Of a stretch of 64,000 nucleotides of DNA, positions 1 to 8,409 are shown one piece after another (position 1 is the first letter of the stretch; each line of letters begins with the position of its first letter). The DNA lies in assembly GCA_963677245.1 (NCBI GenBank), contig OY781921.1, positions 4,030,001-4,094,000 on the forward strand. The letters run 5' to 3'. The stretch is from Saccharicrinis sp963677245. Its GTDB lineage: Bacteria; Bacteroidota; Bacteroidia; Bacteroidales; Marinilabiliaceae. Below the pieces are notes generated by a model. The model saw nothing but the letters and a program-made list of their open reading frames with translations, was not told where the DNA came from and made no database searches. The position numbers and the translations under genes were made by a program.

Positions 1-1
1 T

Positions 2-619
2 CATGCAATAGGTAGAATGCAAACTTTTATGCAAGAATCCGATAATTGTACAAGTGAACAAAAGTGTTTCTTAAATGAAATGTTAAGTAGTTTAAGGCAG
101 CAAAATGAGATTGTAAATAAAGTATTAGAAGTAAGAAATATAGAAAACGAGTTTTATAGCTATACACCTGAGCCTTTTGAGTTAATTGCAGTAATTAAAG
201 AAGTTGCCAATGGTTTGGAAATGTATTCCAAAGATAAAAACATCAATGTTATTATAAGCGGGAAAGAAACGGAAGTGAATCTGGATATGAACCTGTTGGT
301 TAAAATACTTGAAAACCTCATGTCAAATGCAATTCGTTTTTCGCCTGAAGGACAAGAGGTACGGGTTATTGCAATAAAAGATCAGGAGAGAATAAAAATT
401 GAAGTGCATGATAAAGGTCCGGGGTTAACGGAAGAAGAAAAAGAAAAGGTTTTTGAGAAGTATAGCAAGCTTCAGAATATGAATGATGATTTGCCTACAT
501 CGGGTCTGGGTTTATATATCGTTAAAAAGTATGTCGATGTCATGAATGGCAGAATTTCCTGCGAAAGTGTCAGTGGTTTTGGAGCATCATTTATTGTAGA
601 ATTTCCTATCGAATCATAA
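2..619 (+). CDS. Sensor histidine kinase, C-terminal part (5' end outside window)
   Basis: The frame is open to the left window edge, so only the dimerisation-helix remnant and catalytic ATPase domain are present. Counting from the Met at 17, the N box lies at residues 98-110 (ENLMSNAIRF), the G1 box at 131-137 (HDKGPGL), an F-box-like FEKYSK at 146-151 and the G2 box at 161-167 (TSGLGLY), the complete Bergerat ATP-binding fold of histidine kinases. The kinase should autophosphorylate a histidine upstream of the window and pass phosphate to an unknown response regulator. The sensory part and true start are not visible; the Met at 17 should not be taken as the start. No terminator is seen before the next gene. 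Confidence 0.9.
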   Translation, partial: HAIGRMQTFMQESDNCTSEQKCFLNEMLSSLRQQNEIVNKVLEVRNIENEFYSYTPEPFELIAVIKEVANGLEMYSKDKNINVIISGKETEVNLDMNLLVKILENLMSNAIRFSPEGQEVRVIAIKDQERIKIEVHDKGPGLTEEEKEKVFEKYSKLQNMNDDLPTSGLGLYIVKKYVDVMNGRISCESVSGFGASFIVEFPIES

Positions 620-683
620 AATATAATTGGCAAACTTTTTGAGTATTGGTTTGCGTAATTAGATAATTTTAAATCGTAATTTT

Positions 684-1379
684 ATGGGATTAATAATCAT
701 ATGTGTTGGTTTTTTGTTGCTGAGTTGGATTGTCAGTTCAACTTTAAAAAGCAAGTTTAGGAAGTACTCAAAGATGCCAATTGGTTATGGTTTGAGTGGG
801 AAGGAAGTTGCCGAAAAGATGCTTCGCGATCATGGCATTTATGATGTACAGGTGATTTCTGTTCCAGGACAATTGTCCGATCATTATAATCCGGCTAACA
901 GGACTGTAAATTTAAGTCCAGAGGTTTATTCTGGAAGGCATGTGTCAGCTGCTGCTGTAGCAGCGCATGAATCAGGTCATGCTGTGCAGCATGCACAAGG
1001 TTATGCGCCTTTGGAAATGAGATCTGCATTAGTGCCAATTCAAAACGTGAGTGCTACAGTTCTGAATGTTATTTTTATGGTTTTGATTTTTGGAGGTATG
1101 CTATTGCCTGGAATCTTGCCGTATAAGTTAGCATTGCAGATTATCATTTCATGTTATGCTGTGTTTACCTTGTTTTCATTAATCACCTTACCTGTAGAGG
1201 TAAATGCTTCACAAAGGGCTGTAACCTGGTTGAATAATGCTGGTGTGGTAACAGGAATGGCGTATAATGGAGCAAAGGATGCATTAAAATGGGCGGCTTA
1301 TACTTATGTAGTTGCAGCTTTGTCTTCTTTGGTTACTTTGATTTATTATATTCTGCAATATGTAGGTATGGACGAATAG
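684..1379 (+). CDS. Membrane zinc metallopeptidase, YugP family (Zn_peptidase_2)
   Basis: 231 residues, the usual size of this family. An N-terminal membrane helix (about 1-20) is followed by a cytosolic or periplasmic stretch with the zinc-binding HExxH signature HESGH at residues 95-99, within the family motif AAHESGHAVQHA. Three further hydrophobic segments lie at about 120-145, 150-175 and 205-228. The glutamate of HExxH is the expected catalytic base. The family is widespread, but its physiological substrate is not established to my knowledge. The gene stands alone between a kinase and a convergent small gene and ends in a good intrinsic terminator. Confidence 0.9.
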   Translation: MGLIIICVGFLLLSWIVSSTLKSKFRKYSKMPIGYGLSGKEVAEKMLRDHGIYDVQVISVPGQLSDHYNPANRTVNLSPEVYSGRHVSAAAVAAHESGHAVQHAQGYAPLEMRSALVPIQNVSATVLNVIFMVLIFGGMLLPGILPYKLALQIIISCYAVFTLFSLITLPVEVNASQRAVTWLNNAGVVTGMAYNGAKDALKWAAYTYVVAALSSLVTLIYYILQYVGMDE

Positions 1380-1400
1380 AATTCTATATGCTATAGAATA

Positions 1401-1431
1401 GCCTCTTTCTTTTGTAGGAAGAGGTTTTTTA
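1401..1431 (+). terminator. Intrinsic terminator of the zinc peptidase gene
   Basis: CCTCTTTC (1402-1409) pairs with GGAAGAGG (1417-1424), with one G-T wobble, and is followed by TTTTTT, 22 bases after the stop codon. Confidence 0.8.
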
Positions 1432-1442
1432 TTTAAAAAAAG

Positions 1443-1487
1443 GCATAAAAAAACTTCCCGACATGTATTATAATGAGGGGAAGTTCA
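1443..1487 (-). terminator. Intrinsic terminator of the small gene at 1528-1731
   Basis: Read on the minus strand, AACTTCCCC (1477-1485) pairs with GGGAAGTT (1452-1459) and is followed by a run of T. It lies about 40 bases past the minus-strand stop codon. Confidence 0.75.
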
Positions 1488-1527
1488 GTGAGGCCTTAAA
1501 GAGCCTTCGTTCTCCTGGCTAAAGCTC

Positions 1528-1731
1528 CTAGATGTGTACTTGATTGTGCTCTGCATAAGAAAGTTTACCTTGGTTAATCATCGAAATCACGAAATTCATA
1601 CCTTTTGTATGTGAGATTCTCAAGCTTTTAAAAATTTCACCAATGTGTACTGGTTGTTTTTCACTAACGAAGGTGATAATTTTATCTTCCATGCTAGGAC
1701 TCCGATCAATTCTTTCTGCTTCTTTTGTCAT
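1528..1731 (-). CDS. Small conserved-looking protein, winged-helix-like
   Basis: 67 residues, soluble, no signal peptide. After a polar N-terminus, the stretch from about residue 16 (DKIITFVSEKQPVHIGEIFK) through the helix with SHTKGMNFVISMI to a short strand near the end resembles a small winged helix: helix, turn, recognition-like helix, beta hairpin. This is a fold impression only; I do not recognise a named family. The gene has its own terminator, and its stop is well spaced from the converging zinc peptidase. A DNA-binding role would be inference. Confidence 0.6.
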   Translation of the reverse strand: MTKEAERIDRSPSMEDKIITFVSEKQPVHIGEIFKSLRISHTKGMNFVISMINQGKLSYAEHNQVHI

Positions 1732-2041
1732 AATTTTTAAATTTTACGAGGTTAATACTAGTTATTTTGTATAAATATAGCCAATTGATGTCGAAAAAAC
1801 GGGGTAAATAACAAATTTTAATAATTATTTAACGCCTACTAACGTTTTTGTACGGGTATCAATTCAATAAAAATAATAAGTTATACCGATATTAAATGAA
1901 ACGTTTGAGGAATACAATTGTTTCAATGATGAATGGTTTATTCATACTCTAACTACTAATTTAGAATGATTTTTAGTGAGTTGGTTTGGAGGTAATGAAT
2001 ATAGTTTTCAGAAAAGAGAAATACTTAGGAACCTGAATAAA
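1732..2041. other. Intergenic, no gene seen
   Basis: This AT-rich stretch lies between two minus-strand genes. The part next to 1731 should hold the promoter of the small protein, but I find no clear TAnnTTTG element. A 6-bp inverted repeat (ATGAAT/ATTCAT, 1928-1944) is the only structure noticed. No ORF of convincing size or RNA gene is seen. Confidence 0.5.
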
Positions 2042-2590
2042 TCAAAGTTTAGCTTGAATATGTTGATGCAGAAGTTCTGTTTTTTCTTTAATATCCTTTG
2101 TTAAGGCCTGAACAGATATGGTAGCTCCGGATATGGCGTCAATATTTTTACCTACTTCAAGGCTATTGTTTGAATTGTGACCACTAAACTGTTTTAGCCA
2201 TCCTTTAGCCATTACTTCATGGCCATGTGTGGCAGCGTAATTAAATACTTTAACTAATTCCACATTTGCATCTGCATTAAAAAAAATAAAATAGTCAAAG
2301 TATTCTGATGGTTCATCTGTATTGCTTTGAATTGCACATCCTCCTGCTCTGCAACTATTTACTCTTCCTATATAGATAAAGGAATTTTTATTGTCTTTCA
2401 AAGAAAAAAACTTGCCTTGAAATGAATTGATATTGAGCTCGTGTAAAACATCAATACCCAATCCCCATTTTTTATCTATTTCTTTGACAATTGCTTTGTG
2501 TGAGTAATTAATGCCTTTTTGTGATGATATACTAGTGCTATAAATGAATAGCATTAAAAGTATAATTGCTTTGAAATATTTGTAGTTCAT
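2042..2590 (-). CDS. Exported FMN-binding domain protein
   Basis: 182 residues with an N-terminal signal or anchor helix (about 6-22) followed by an FMN_bind-type domain. The C-terminal DAISGATIS (151-159) matches the NqrC/RnfG pattern S/T-G-A-T-x-S/T, in which the last Ser/Thr is covalently flavinylated by ApbE; here the acceptor would be Ser159. A Cys pair CRAGGC sits at 80-85, which could bind a metal or form a disulfide. The protein probably carries electrons on the outer face of the inner membrane. It follows the porin gene at 2661-3863, but a terminator-like palindrome separates them, so co-transcription may be partial. The flavin acceptor is read by analogy. Confidence 0.75.
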   Translation of the reverse strand: MNYKYFKAIILLMLFIYSTSISSQKGINYSHKAIVKEIDKKWGLGIDVLHELNINSFQGKFFSLKDNKNSFIYIGRVNSCRAGGCAIQSNTDEPSEYFDYFIFFNADANVELVKVFNYAATHGHEVMAKGWLKQFSGHNSNNSLEVGKNIDAISGATISVQALTKDIKEKTELLHQHIQAKL

Positions 2591-2604
2591 GATTATTGAG
2601 AAAT

Positions 2605-2634
2605 AAAGAAAACCTACCTTTTTAAAAAGGTAGG
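2605..2634 (-). terminator. 22-bp perfect palindrome, terminator between porin and FMN-binding genes
   Basis: CCTACCTTTTT followed directly by its complement AAAAAGGTAGG at 2613-2634; on the minus strand it is followed by TTTTCTTT. It lies 27 bases after the porin stop and 22 bases before the FMN-binding gene start, so it likely stops or attenuates readthrough. Confidence 0.65.
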
Positions 2635-2660
2635 TATATACTAATTTAATAGGTTGTCAA

Positions 2661-3863
2661 TTAAAACATAACACCAAATCCTGCATTAAAAATAGTTGTG
2701 GCTTTGTCTTGAGCTGCTGATTTTACAAATTGCAAGTCAGTTTTAAAAGCTGCATTTGGAGCAACTTTCCAGGTTAAGCCTGTAGTAACAATATTTGCTG
2801 AGTTAGCAGGATTTCTAACGATTCCTTCCTCTAAAGTGTTTTGCGTATCATATTTCTCATATCGTATGAAAGGAATAAGTGCTGTCTTAATCTCAGACAT
2901 TGTGCTAAATACATCGTATCCAGCTTCAATGTAATATCCAATCATTGATTTTCCTAGATCGTTATTTTTGCCATCAGTCGCTGTAAATTCATTGTATTCT
3001 TTTGTATTCCCGAGACTGTTGTAATAAAGTTGTCCTCTCAATTGTAAACCGCTATTTGAATATCTAAAATCAGCTCCTAGCATTGAGATATTAACTACAG
3101 AAGAATCAGCTTTAGCTAAGGCTTCATTATCGTTTTTATCAATTCCATCATAAAGTGTACTTTGTGTTTTTCCAAAGTAACCAGATAATCCAATGTTTAG
3201 TCCTCTAATTCCAAAATATTCAATTTTGGTAGCTAAATTAGGTGAACTGATATAGGATTCAGCACCTTTTTGACGTCCTTTTCTTAAGCCATCTTTGGAT
3301 CTGAATTTTCCAGAACCATCATAGCCATTGAAACCGTTCATAACATATAATTGGTACTTCATTTTTGCAGGGGTTAATGTTCCTGCAAAACCAACTCCAA
3401 CCTCCCGCCAGGTAGTCGGTGCAATAACTTTGTCAACGGTGGGTCTCTCTACTCCATTAAATGTTGTTGGTTCGTGGTATTCATTGATTATTCCCATTGG
3501 AGTAAGCATTAAACCTGCTCTTAGGTTTAGGGCATTGTTAATTTTATATTGCAGAAATGCTTGTTCTACGTATACTTCACTTACGTGTTCAAATTCAAGT
3601 TCTGTAATGAATTGTGTTCTTTCATTAAAACGGTAACCAAACAACATTACAACACGGTGTACGTCTAAAGTTCCGTTATTTCTAACATCACCATTTAAGG
3701 TTTGGTTGAAATGAGCTTCAGCATATCCTCCAATCGTTAAATTTCCATCTGTTTGAAGTAATCTTTGTGCAGAATTTTGATAAACATTTTGGTCATTTGG
3801 CGTTTGTGCAAATGTTGCAGCAGTGCATAAGGCGACTGCTAAAAGTACAATAGTCTTCATCAT
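2661..3863 (-). CDS. Outer-membrane porin, phosphate-selective porin O/P-like
   Basis: 400 residues with a clean signal peptide (cleavage after TFAQ, about residue 20). The mature protein is rich in alternating aromatic and polar beta-strands and ends in phenylalanine (GFGVMF), as outer-membrane barrels do. Segments such as GYAEAHFNQT near the start, HRVVMLFGYRFNERTQFITE and LNLRAGLMLTPMGIINEYHEP are typical of the OprO/OprP-type family in Bacteroidota. The transported solute cannot be read from the sequence. The start is one of two adjacent Met codons (3863 or 3860). The FMN-binding protein lies downstream, and a promoter-like element lies at 3918-3925. Confidence 0.8.
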   Translation of the reverse strand: MMKTIVLLAVALCTAATFAQTPNDQNVYQNSAQRLLQTDGNLTIGGYAEAHFNQTLNGDVRNNGTLDVHRVVMLFGYRFNERTQFITELEFEHVSEVYVEQAFLQYKINNALNLRAGLMLTPMGIINEYHEPTTFNGVERPTVDKVIAPTTWREVGVGFAGTLTPAKMKYQLYVMNGFNGYDGSGKFRSKDGLRKGRQKGAESYISSPNLATKIEYFGIRGLNIGLSGYFGKTQSTLYDGIDKNDNEALAKADSSVVNISMLGADFRYSNSGLQLRGQLYYNSLGNTKEYNEFTATDGKNNDLGKSMIGYYIEAGYDVFSTMSEIKTALIPFIRYEKYDTQNTLEEGIVRNPANSANIVTTGLTWKVAPNAAFKTDLQFVKSAAQDKATTIFNAGFGVMF

Positions 3864-3917
3864 TATTTGTTTTTTATAGTTTCCTTTTCTTATAATGGGG
3901 GAGCATTAAAGACAAAA

Positions 3918-3925
3918 CAAAAATA
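3918..3925 (-). promoter_or_regulatory. Bacteroidota -7 element of the porin gene
   Basis: The minus strand reads TATTTTTG, a perfect match to TAnnTTTG. A weak -33 (TTTC, 3944-3947) sits 18 bases upstream. The implied leader is about 45-50 bases. Confidence 0.45.
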
Positions 3926-4102
3926 TGAGTACAGGAGGAAGTGAGAAATACCAACAAATAGGTAATGTGGTGCTTAAAGGGTCGAATATTAGAATGTATC
4001 AGTCTAAAATGTGTAAGCTAAGTTGGATAATGTGTAGATAATCAGGGATATGGCTTTTGTTTGTGCGGAATGGTAGGTTGTTTGTATCCCTATTTATTGG
4101 GA

Positions 4103-4132
4103 CAAAAAAAGGCTCATAGAAAATGAGCCTTT
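4103..4132 (-). terminator. Terminator of the UDP-sugar dehydrogenase gene
   Basis: GGCTCAT (4111-4117) pairs with ATGAGCC (4123-4129). On the minus strand the hairpin is followed by TTTTTTT. It lies about 25 bases past the stop codon. Confidence 0.8.
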
Positions 4133-4154
4133 ACTTATATTATTTATCGAAGAT

Positions 4155-5444
4155 CTATAAACTCCAATAATCCATTTCATTAATTTGCCCTCTGAAAATA
4201 CCTTTGATATCAATAAAAACAGCATCGTTAGAAGATATGCTTTGGAAGTATTTTTCATCCAAATTAACGTATTCCTTATGGTTGACAGCAACTATAACTG
4301 CGGCATATTTATCTTTAATTTCAGGAATAAGTTTGTAGCCGTATTCTTCAAATAGTTCTTCAGAATCAGCATATGGATCTATAACGTCGACATTAGCACT
4401 GTAAGAAACTAACTCGTTGTATACGTCAGCAACTTTGGAGTTTCTAATGTCACTAACATTTTCTTTAAAGGTAGCACCCATGATAAGGATTTTAGCACCA
4501 TTTACATTATGCCCCTTTTTAATTAGTTTTTTAATGGTTGTTTCAGCAACGTAGCTTCCCATACTATCGTTAATGGTACGCCCGCCATTTATTATCTTAG
4601 TATGATAACCCAAAGCATTAGCTTTGTAAGTAAGGTAGTAAGGATCTACACCAATACAGTGACCTCCAACTAAACCAGGGAAAAATTTTAAAAAGTTCCA
4701 TTTAGTTCCGGCAGCTTCCAACACTTCGTAGGTATTGATGTTCATGCGATCAAAAATCAATGATAACTCATTCATTAATGCTATGTTTACATCACGCTGT
4801 GTGTTTTCAATAATTTTTGCAGCCTCTGCTACTTTTATTGAGCTGGCTTCGTAAATACCTGCTTTTATGATTGATTTGTATACTTCTGCAATGATTTTAG
4901 ATGATTCTTCATCACTACCCGATACAATTTTAAGGATCTTGGTTAGTGTGTGCTCTTTATCGCCCGGGTTAATTCTTTCTGGCGAATAACCAACTTTAAA
5001 GTCCGTACCGAATTTTAGTCCTGATTCTTCTTCTAAAATAGGTACACAATCTTCTTCTGTACAACCAGGGTAAACGGTTGATTCAAAAACAACAATATCC
5101 CCTTTTTTTAAGGCTTTACCTACAGTGCGGGTTGCGCTTAGTAGAGGCGTTAAATTAGGTAGGTTATGCTCATTGATTGGAGTTGGTACTGCAACTACGT
5201 GAAATGTAGCTTCCTTTAAATCGTCTATATTGTTTGTAAATAAAATATCACACCCTTCGAAAGCAGATTTTTCCAACTCTTTACTTGGATCAATCCCTTT
5301 TTTCATTAAGTCAATTCGATCTTGTTTAATATCAAATCCAACGACTTCCATTTTTCTAGCAAACTCAAGAGCTATGGGTAGCCCAACATATCCTAGTCCT
5401 ATTACCGATAGTTTTGTTTTTTTGGCTAATAGTTTTTCTAACAT
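4155..5444 (-). CDS. UDP-sugar 6-dehydrogenase, WecC/TviB/WbpO type
   Basis: 429 residues, full length for a nucleotide-sugar dehydrogenase. The N-terminal Rossmann motif GLGYVGLP is at 17-24, the ESTVYPG segment at 121-127, and the catalytic cysteine in GGHCIGVDPYYL is Cys263. The last form, with GVDPYYL, is typical of enzymes oxidising UDP-GlcNAc or UDP-GalNAc (WecC, TviB, WbpO) rather than UDP-glucose. It uses two NAD+ to form the uronic acid. It lies downstream of a Wzi-like barrel and a glycosyltransferase on the same strand, so it likely supplies an acidic sugar for a capsule or exopolysaccharide. The exact substrate is not certain. Confidence 0.9.
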   Translation of the reverse strand: MLEKLLAKKTKLSVIGLGYVGLPIALEFARKMEVVGFDIKQDRIDLMKKGIDPSKELEKSAFEGCDILFTNNIDDLKEATFHVVAVPTPINEHNLPNLTPLLSATRTVGKALKKGDIVVFESTVYPGCTEEDCVPILEEESGLKFGTDFKVGYSPERINPGDKEHTLTKILKIVSGSDEESSKIIAEVYKSIIKAGIYEASSIKVAEAAKIIENTQRDVNIALMNELSLIFDRMNINTYEVLEAAGTKWNFLKFFPGLVGGHCIGVDPYYLTYKANALGYHTKIINGGRTINDSMGSYVAETTIKKLIKKGHNVNGAKILIMGATFKENVSDIRNSKVADVYNELVSYSANVDVIDPYADSEELFEEYGYKLIPEIKDKYAAVIVAVNHKEYVNLDEKYFQSISSNDAVFIDIKGIFRGQINEMDYWSL

Positions 5445-5582
5445 ATTGTAAAGTTTTTTAATTTCGGCTCAATTTCATATTTATTGTTTATATAAACTAA
5501 TGTATTTTGAATATTGATCACTTTTCTTTGACCGAAAGCATAGCATGCATGATAAATTAAGATTATACAGAGGTATAAAAGC

Positions 5583-7211
5583 TTAAAAGCCAAAATTTAA
5601 TCCAAATGCCAACATTGTATTGTTGTTTAAATATGGTTCTGCCAAATAATTGTATGTTTCTTTGTTATGGGTGCTGTATTTCTCAATATCTACATAAATA
5701 AAGGCATCATTAATTATTTGGTACTGTACAGTTAGTTTTAATGCATTCTTGCTGAATCTTTCTTCCTCCATAAAGGCATAACCCTTTCGATTACCTCCCC
5801 AGAGATTCTCTATTTCCTCATTTTCTTCCAGTAACTTTTGGTTGTCCAATCCTTTTCGTAAATGAGTATATGATAGCAATAAATCTAACCCTCTTATTGG
5901 TTTGTATCGTATGGCTGTATATATCTCGTCTGCGTTGTCTTTTAAATAATGGCCAAGGTTGTAGTGATTACTTTCGTAGGTTAAAGATGGAATATAATGG
6001 GTGTAAGTAAATGGGTTGGAACGTGTGTATTCTGCTGTCAGACTCAGATTTGGCAATAGGTCAGTGGCTCTGGCTCCAAGCTTGATGCTTATAAAATTTG
6101 ATTGCTTTTCTTTATCGAACATATTAGAGATGGCTATCTCATCAATAAAAACACTAGTATATAAATGTAAATTTTTTATCTGACGACTGCTGATGTCGAA
6201 GAACATTTGTGTGTTATGGCCAACGCTGTTTCTGGAACCATTGTATGAATGATCGGCAGATTTATAAAATAGAAAAGGTATAAAGTAAGTAGGATTAATG
6301 TTACCGTCACTATAAATAATGCTGTTTCCGAAAGAGAAGTTTAATTTCTTCCACGGTTTGAGCGTAAAGAGGTTGGCTGCTAAAAATTTATTGGTAAATA
6401 CTCTTCTGGTGTCATTGTAAAGATTATAAGATCGGGCACTGTCCACGACTTCGGAAGCCAGCCAGCCATGAATGTAATTTACTTCGAGCCACTTAACTGG
6501 TTTAAAATGAAATTTAATTTGGGCAAAACTTGGAGTCCTTCCGGAAAAGATATTTGATCCATGATAATTATTTCCCCACACGAAATGATCCTTTACAATG
6601 CCAATGCTTCCGGATTTCCAATTATAGATTAGGCCACCTCTAGCCTCGCTATAATCTTTTTTATCAGCACCTAATTTATAAACAGCACCAGGATGTTGTG
6701 TGAGTATATCCGGGCCTCCAAGAGATTCGCTTTCGTAGTTATCTCTTAGACTTCCGTAAAATGACAATTTGTTTCCCCAATATCCAAAAAACTGTGCTCC
6801 ATTCCATCTGTGCTGAACAAGATCATTACCGTTGTAATAAGCCCTTCCTCCTAAAATTCCATTTACTGATAGTTTAAAAGTTGAATCGCTGTAATAAAAT
6901 ACATCAAATCGTTTATCGAAGTCTTTTTGCTTGTGTAATTCCTTATTATAATCTTTTAAATAGAAGGTAATCTCTTTGCGTTGACGCGGAGTAAGATTAT
7001 TGCTCGTATTTGCCTCCAATAAAAACTGTGCTATTTGGATTCTTGAATATGGTTTTACAGCAGAGTTTACCTCAATAATATGCTTGTTAGCTAATTCATC
7101 AATAAAATCATAAATAGATTCATTACTGATGTGCTGAGGCACTTCCTGCGAAAAGGCGTTAGGGAAAATAAATATTATAACTATGCAAAAAGAGGCAAAT
7201 AGCTTATTCAT
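5583..7211 (-). CDS. Wzi-like capsule assembly outer-membrane protein
   Basis: 542 residues with a signal peptide (cleavage after NAFSQ, about residue 22), an alpha-helical N-terminal section (about 25-100) and a long beta-barrel ending in phenylalanine (LAFGLNFGF). Motifs such as KDHFVWGNNYHGSNIFS and GRTPSFAQIKF are characteristic of the Caps_assemb_Wzi family. Wzi-type barrels attach capsular polysaccharide at the outer surface. The gene starts 23 bases after the glycosyltransferase stop and is followed 138 bases later by the UDP-sugar dehydrogenase, supporting a polysaccharide role. Family assignment is by pattern recognition. Confidence 0.8.
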   Translation of the reverse strand: MNKLFASFCIVIIFIFPNAFSQEVPQHISNESIYDFIDELANKHIIEVNSAVKPYSRIQIAQFLLEANTSNNLTPRQRKEITFYLKDYNKELHKQKDFDKRFDVFYYSDSTFKLSVNGILGGRAYYNGNDLVQHRWNGAQFFGYWGNKLSFYGSLRDNYESESLGGPDILTQHPGAVYKLGADKKDYSEARGGLIYNWKSGSIGIVKDHFVWGNNYHGSNIFSGRTPSFAQIKFHFKPVKWLEVNYIHGWLASEVVDSARSYNLYNDTRRVFTNKFLAANLFTLKPWKKLNFSFGNSIIYSDGNINPTYFIPFLFYKSADHSYNGSRNSVGHNTQMFFDISSRQIKNLHLYTSVFIDEIAISNMFDKEKQSNFISIKLGARATDLLPNLSLTAEYTRSNPFTYTHYIPSLTYESNHYNLGHYLKDNADEIYTAIRYKPIRGLDLLLSYTHLRKGLDNQKLLEENEEIENLWGGNRKGYAFMEEERFSKNALKLTVQYQIINDAFIYVDIEKYSTHNKETYNYLAEPYLNNNTMLAFGLNFGF

Positions 7212-7234
7212 AATACTGAAAAATATTTAGATGG

Positions 7235-8182
7235 TTATGAGGACTTGTTGCCCGCAAGTACATCTTGATAAACTTGCAATAGTTGGTCTGAGATATTATC
7301 AACATCTAAGTTTTTGATTTTCTCACGACCGTTGGTTCTCTTGCCAAAATGTAAAGCTGTATCTAAAGCGTTGGCTAACTCTTCCGGATCCGGTTTAACA
7401 ATAAAGCAGCCATCAACATCTTGCGTTATGTCTGCTACATCACCTACATCGGTAGAAACAATAGGAAGTGAACAGGCCATTGCTTCTTTAATCACGTTAG
7501 GAGAGCCTTCCCAAATTGAAGTTAAGAGCAAAACGTCAGCTGCATAATAATATGAGGGGACTTTATCTATCTCAACATTATTAACAATGGTTAACTCAAC
7601 GTCTTCCGATTCTAAATGAGAAAATGCTTCCCGTGCAAGAGCGAAGTTTTTTTCTTTTCTTTCGGGGTCAGACACCCAAAGTACATGGGCAGAAGAGCTA
7701 AATCCGGCTTGTCTACGAGCTATCTCTCTATCTATTGGTTTAAATCTGGCAAAGTCAATCCCGTTAGGAATAATCTGCGCATCTTTTATTCGCAGACTTT
7801 TATACATCTTTTGAGATTTTACAATGGTTTTATTCCAAAATAATTTTGAGAAAATTCGAGTGATAATTGCAGTTGCTTTTTCCAGACGATAGTCTGAGCC
7901 CATTAATGAAACAACTAAAGGCGTTTTGCCTGCAAATGCACAAGTAAAACCTGAATAACCAAATTGGGCATGGACAATATCAAAGTTACCTTGTTTAATA
8001 AAATGGCGTAGTTTGAATATATGAGTTAAGTAATTGCTTATACCTTTACCTGTTATGTCATAATATTCAACATTAATACCTTTTTTTTGTAGCGATTCAC
8101 CTTGCGTGGTTACCAAAAGTGTTCTGGCAAATATCTCCTGGCTGCTGTATACGTATAGAATTCTTAGTTTTTTGAAATTCAC
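7235..8182 (-). CDS. GT4-family glycosyltransferase
   Basis: 315 residues with the GT-B two-domain layout of family 4 glycosyltransferases. The N-terminal domain contains HAQFGYSGF near 71-79. The C-terminal nucleotide-sugar-binding domain has the EX7E signature EGSPNVIKE (Glu225 and Glu233) followed by LPIVSTDVGD. It lacks membrane segments and probably acts at the inner face of the cytoplasmic membrane. The start codon is GTG at 8182; no ATG lies close by in frame. It is first of the trio with the Wzi-like and dehydrogenase genes. Donor and acceptor sugars are unknown. Confidence 0.85.
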   Translation of the reverse strand: MNFKKLRILYVYSSQEIFARTLLVTTQGESLQKKGINVEYYDITGKGISNYLTHIFKLRHFIKQGNFDIVHAQFGYSGFTCAFAGKTPLVVSLMGSDYRLEKATAIITRIFSKLFWNKTIVKSQKMYKSLRIKDAQIIPNGIDFARFKPIDREIARRQAGFSSSAHVLWVSDPERKEKNFALAREAFSHLESEDVELTIVNNVEIDKVPSYYYAADVLLLTSIWEGSPNVIKEAMACSLPIVSTDVGDVADITQDVDGCFIVKPDPEELANALDTALHFGKRTNGREKIKNLDVDNISDQLLQVYQDVLAGNKSS

Positions 8183-8409
8183 TACTCAAAAATTAGTTAG
8201 CGTAAAATTAACGAAATAACTTAATAAAAATGTATTTATTAATTCTAAGCTTATTAGAATTGATAAACATCAAAACATTTTAGATAAATGATAAGGATTT
8301 TTCTACTCTGTTGTTTCAAATACAAATAAAATAAATCTTGAAACTTAAAAAAACTACACACGTAGGAATTTGAGTAAATATGGTAATAATAACTCAACAA
8401 AATAAAATT

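Noticed and set aside
4094..4291. Minus-strand 65-residue ORF
   Set aside because: It overlaps the end of the UDP-sugar dehydrogenase in another frame and runs through its terminator.
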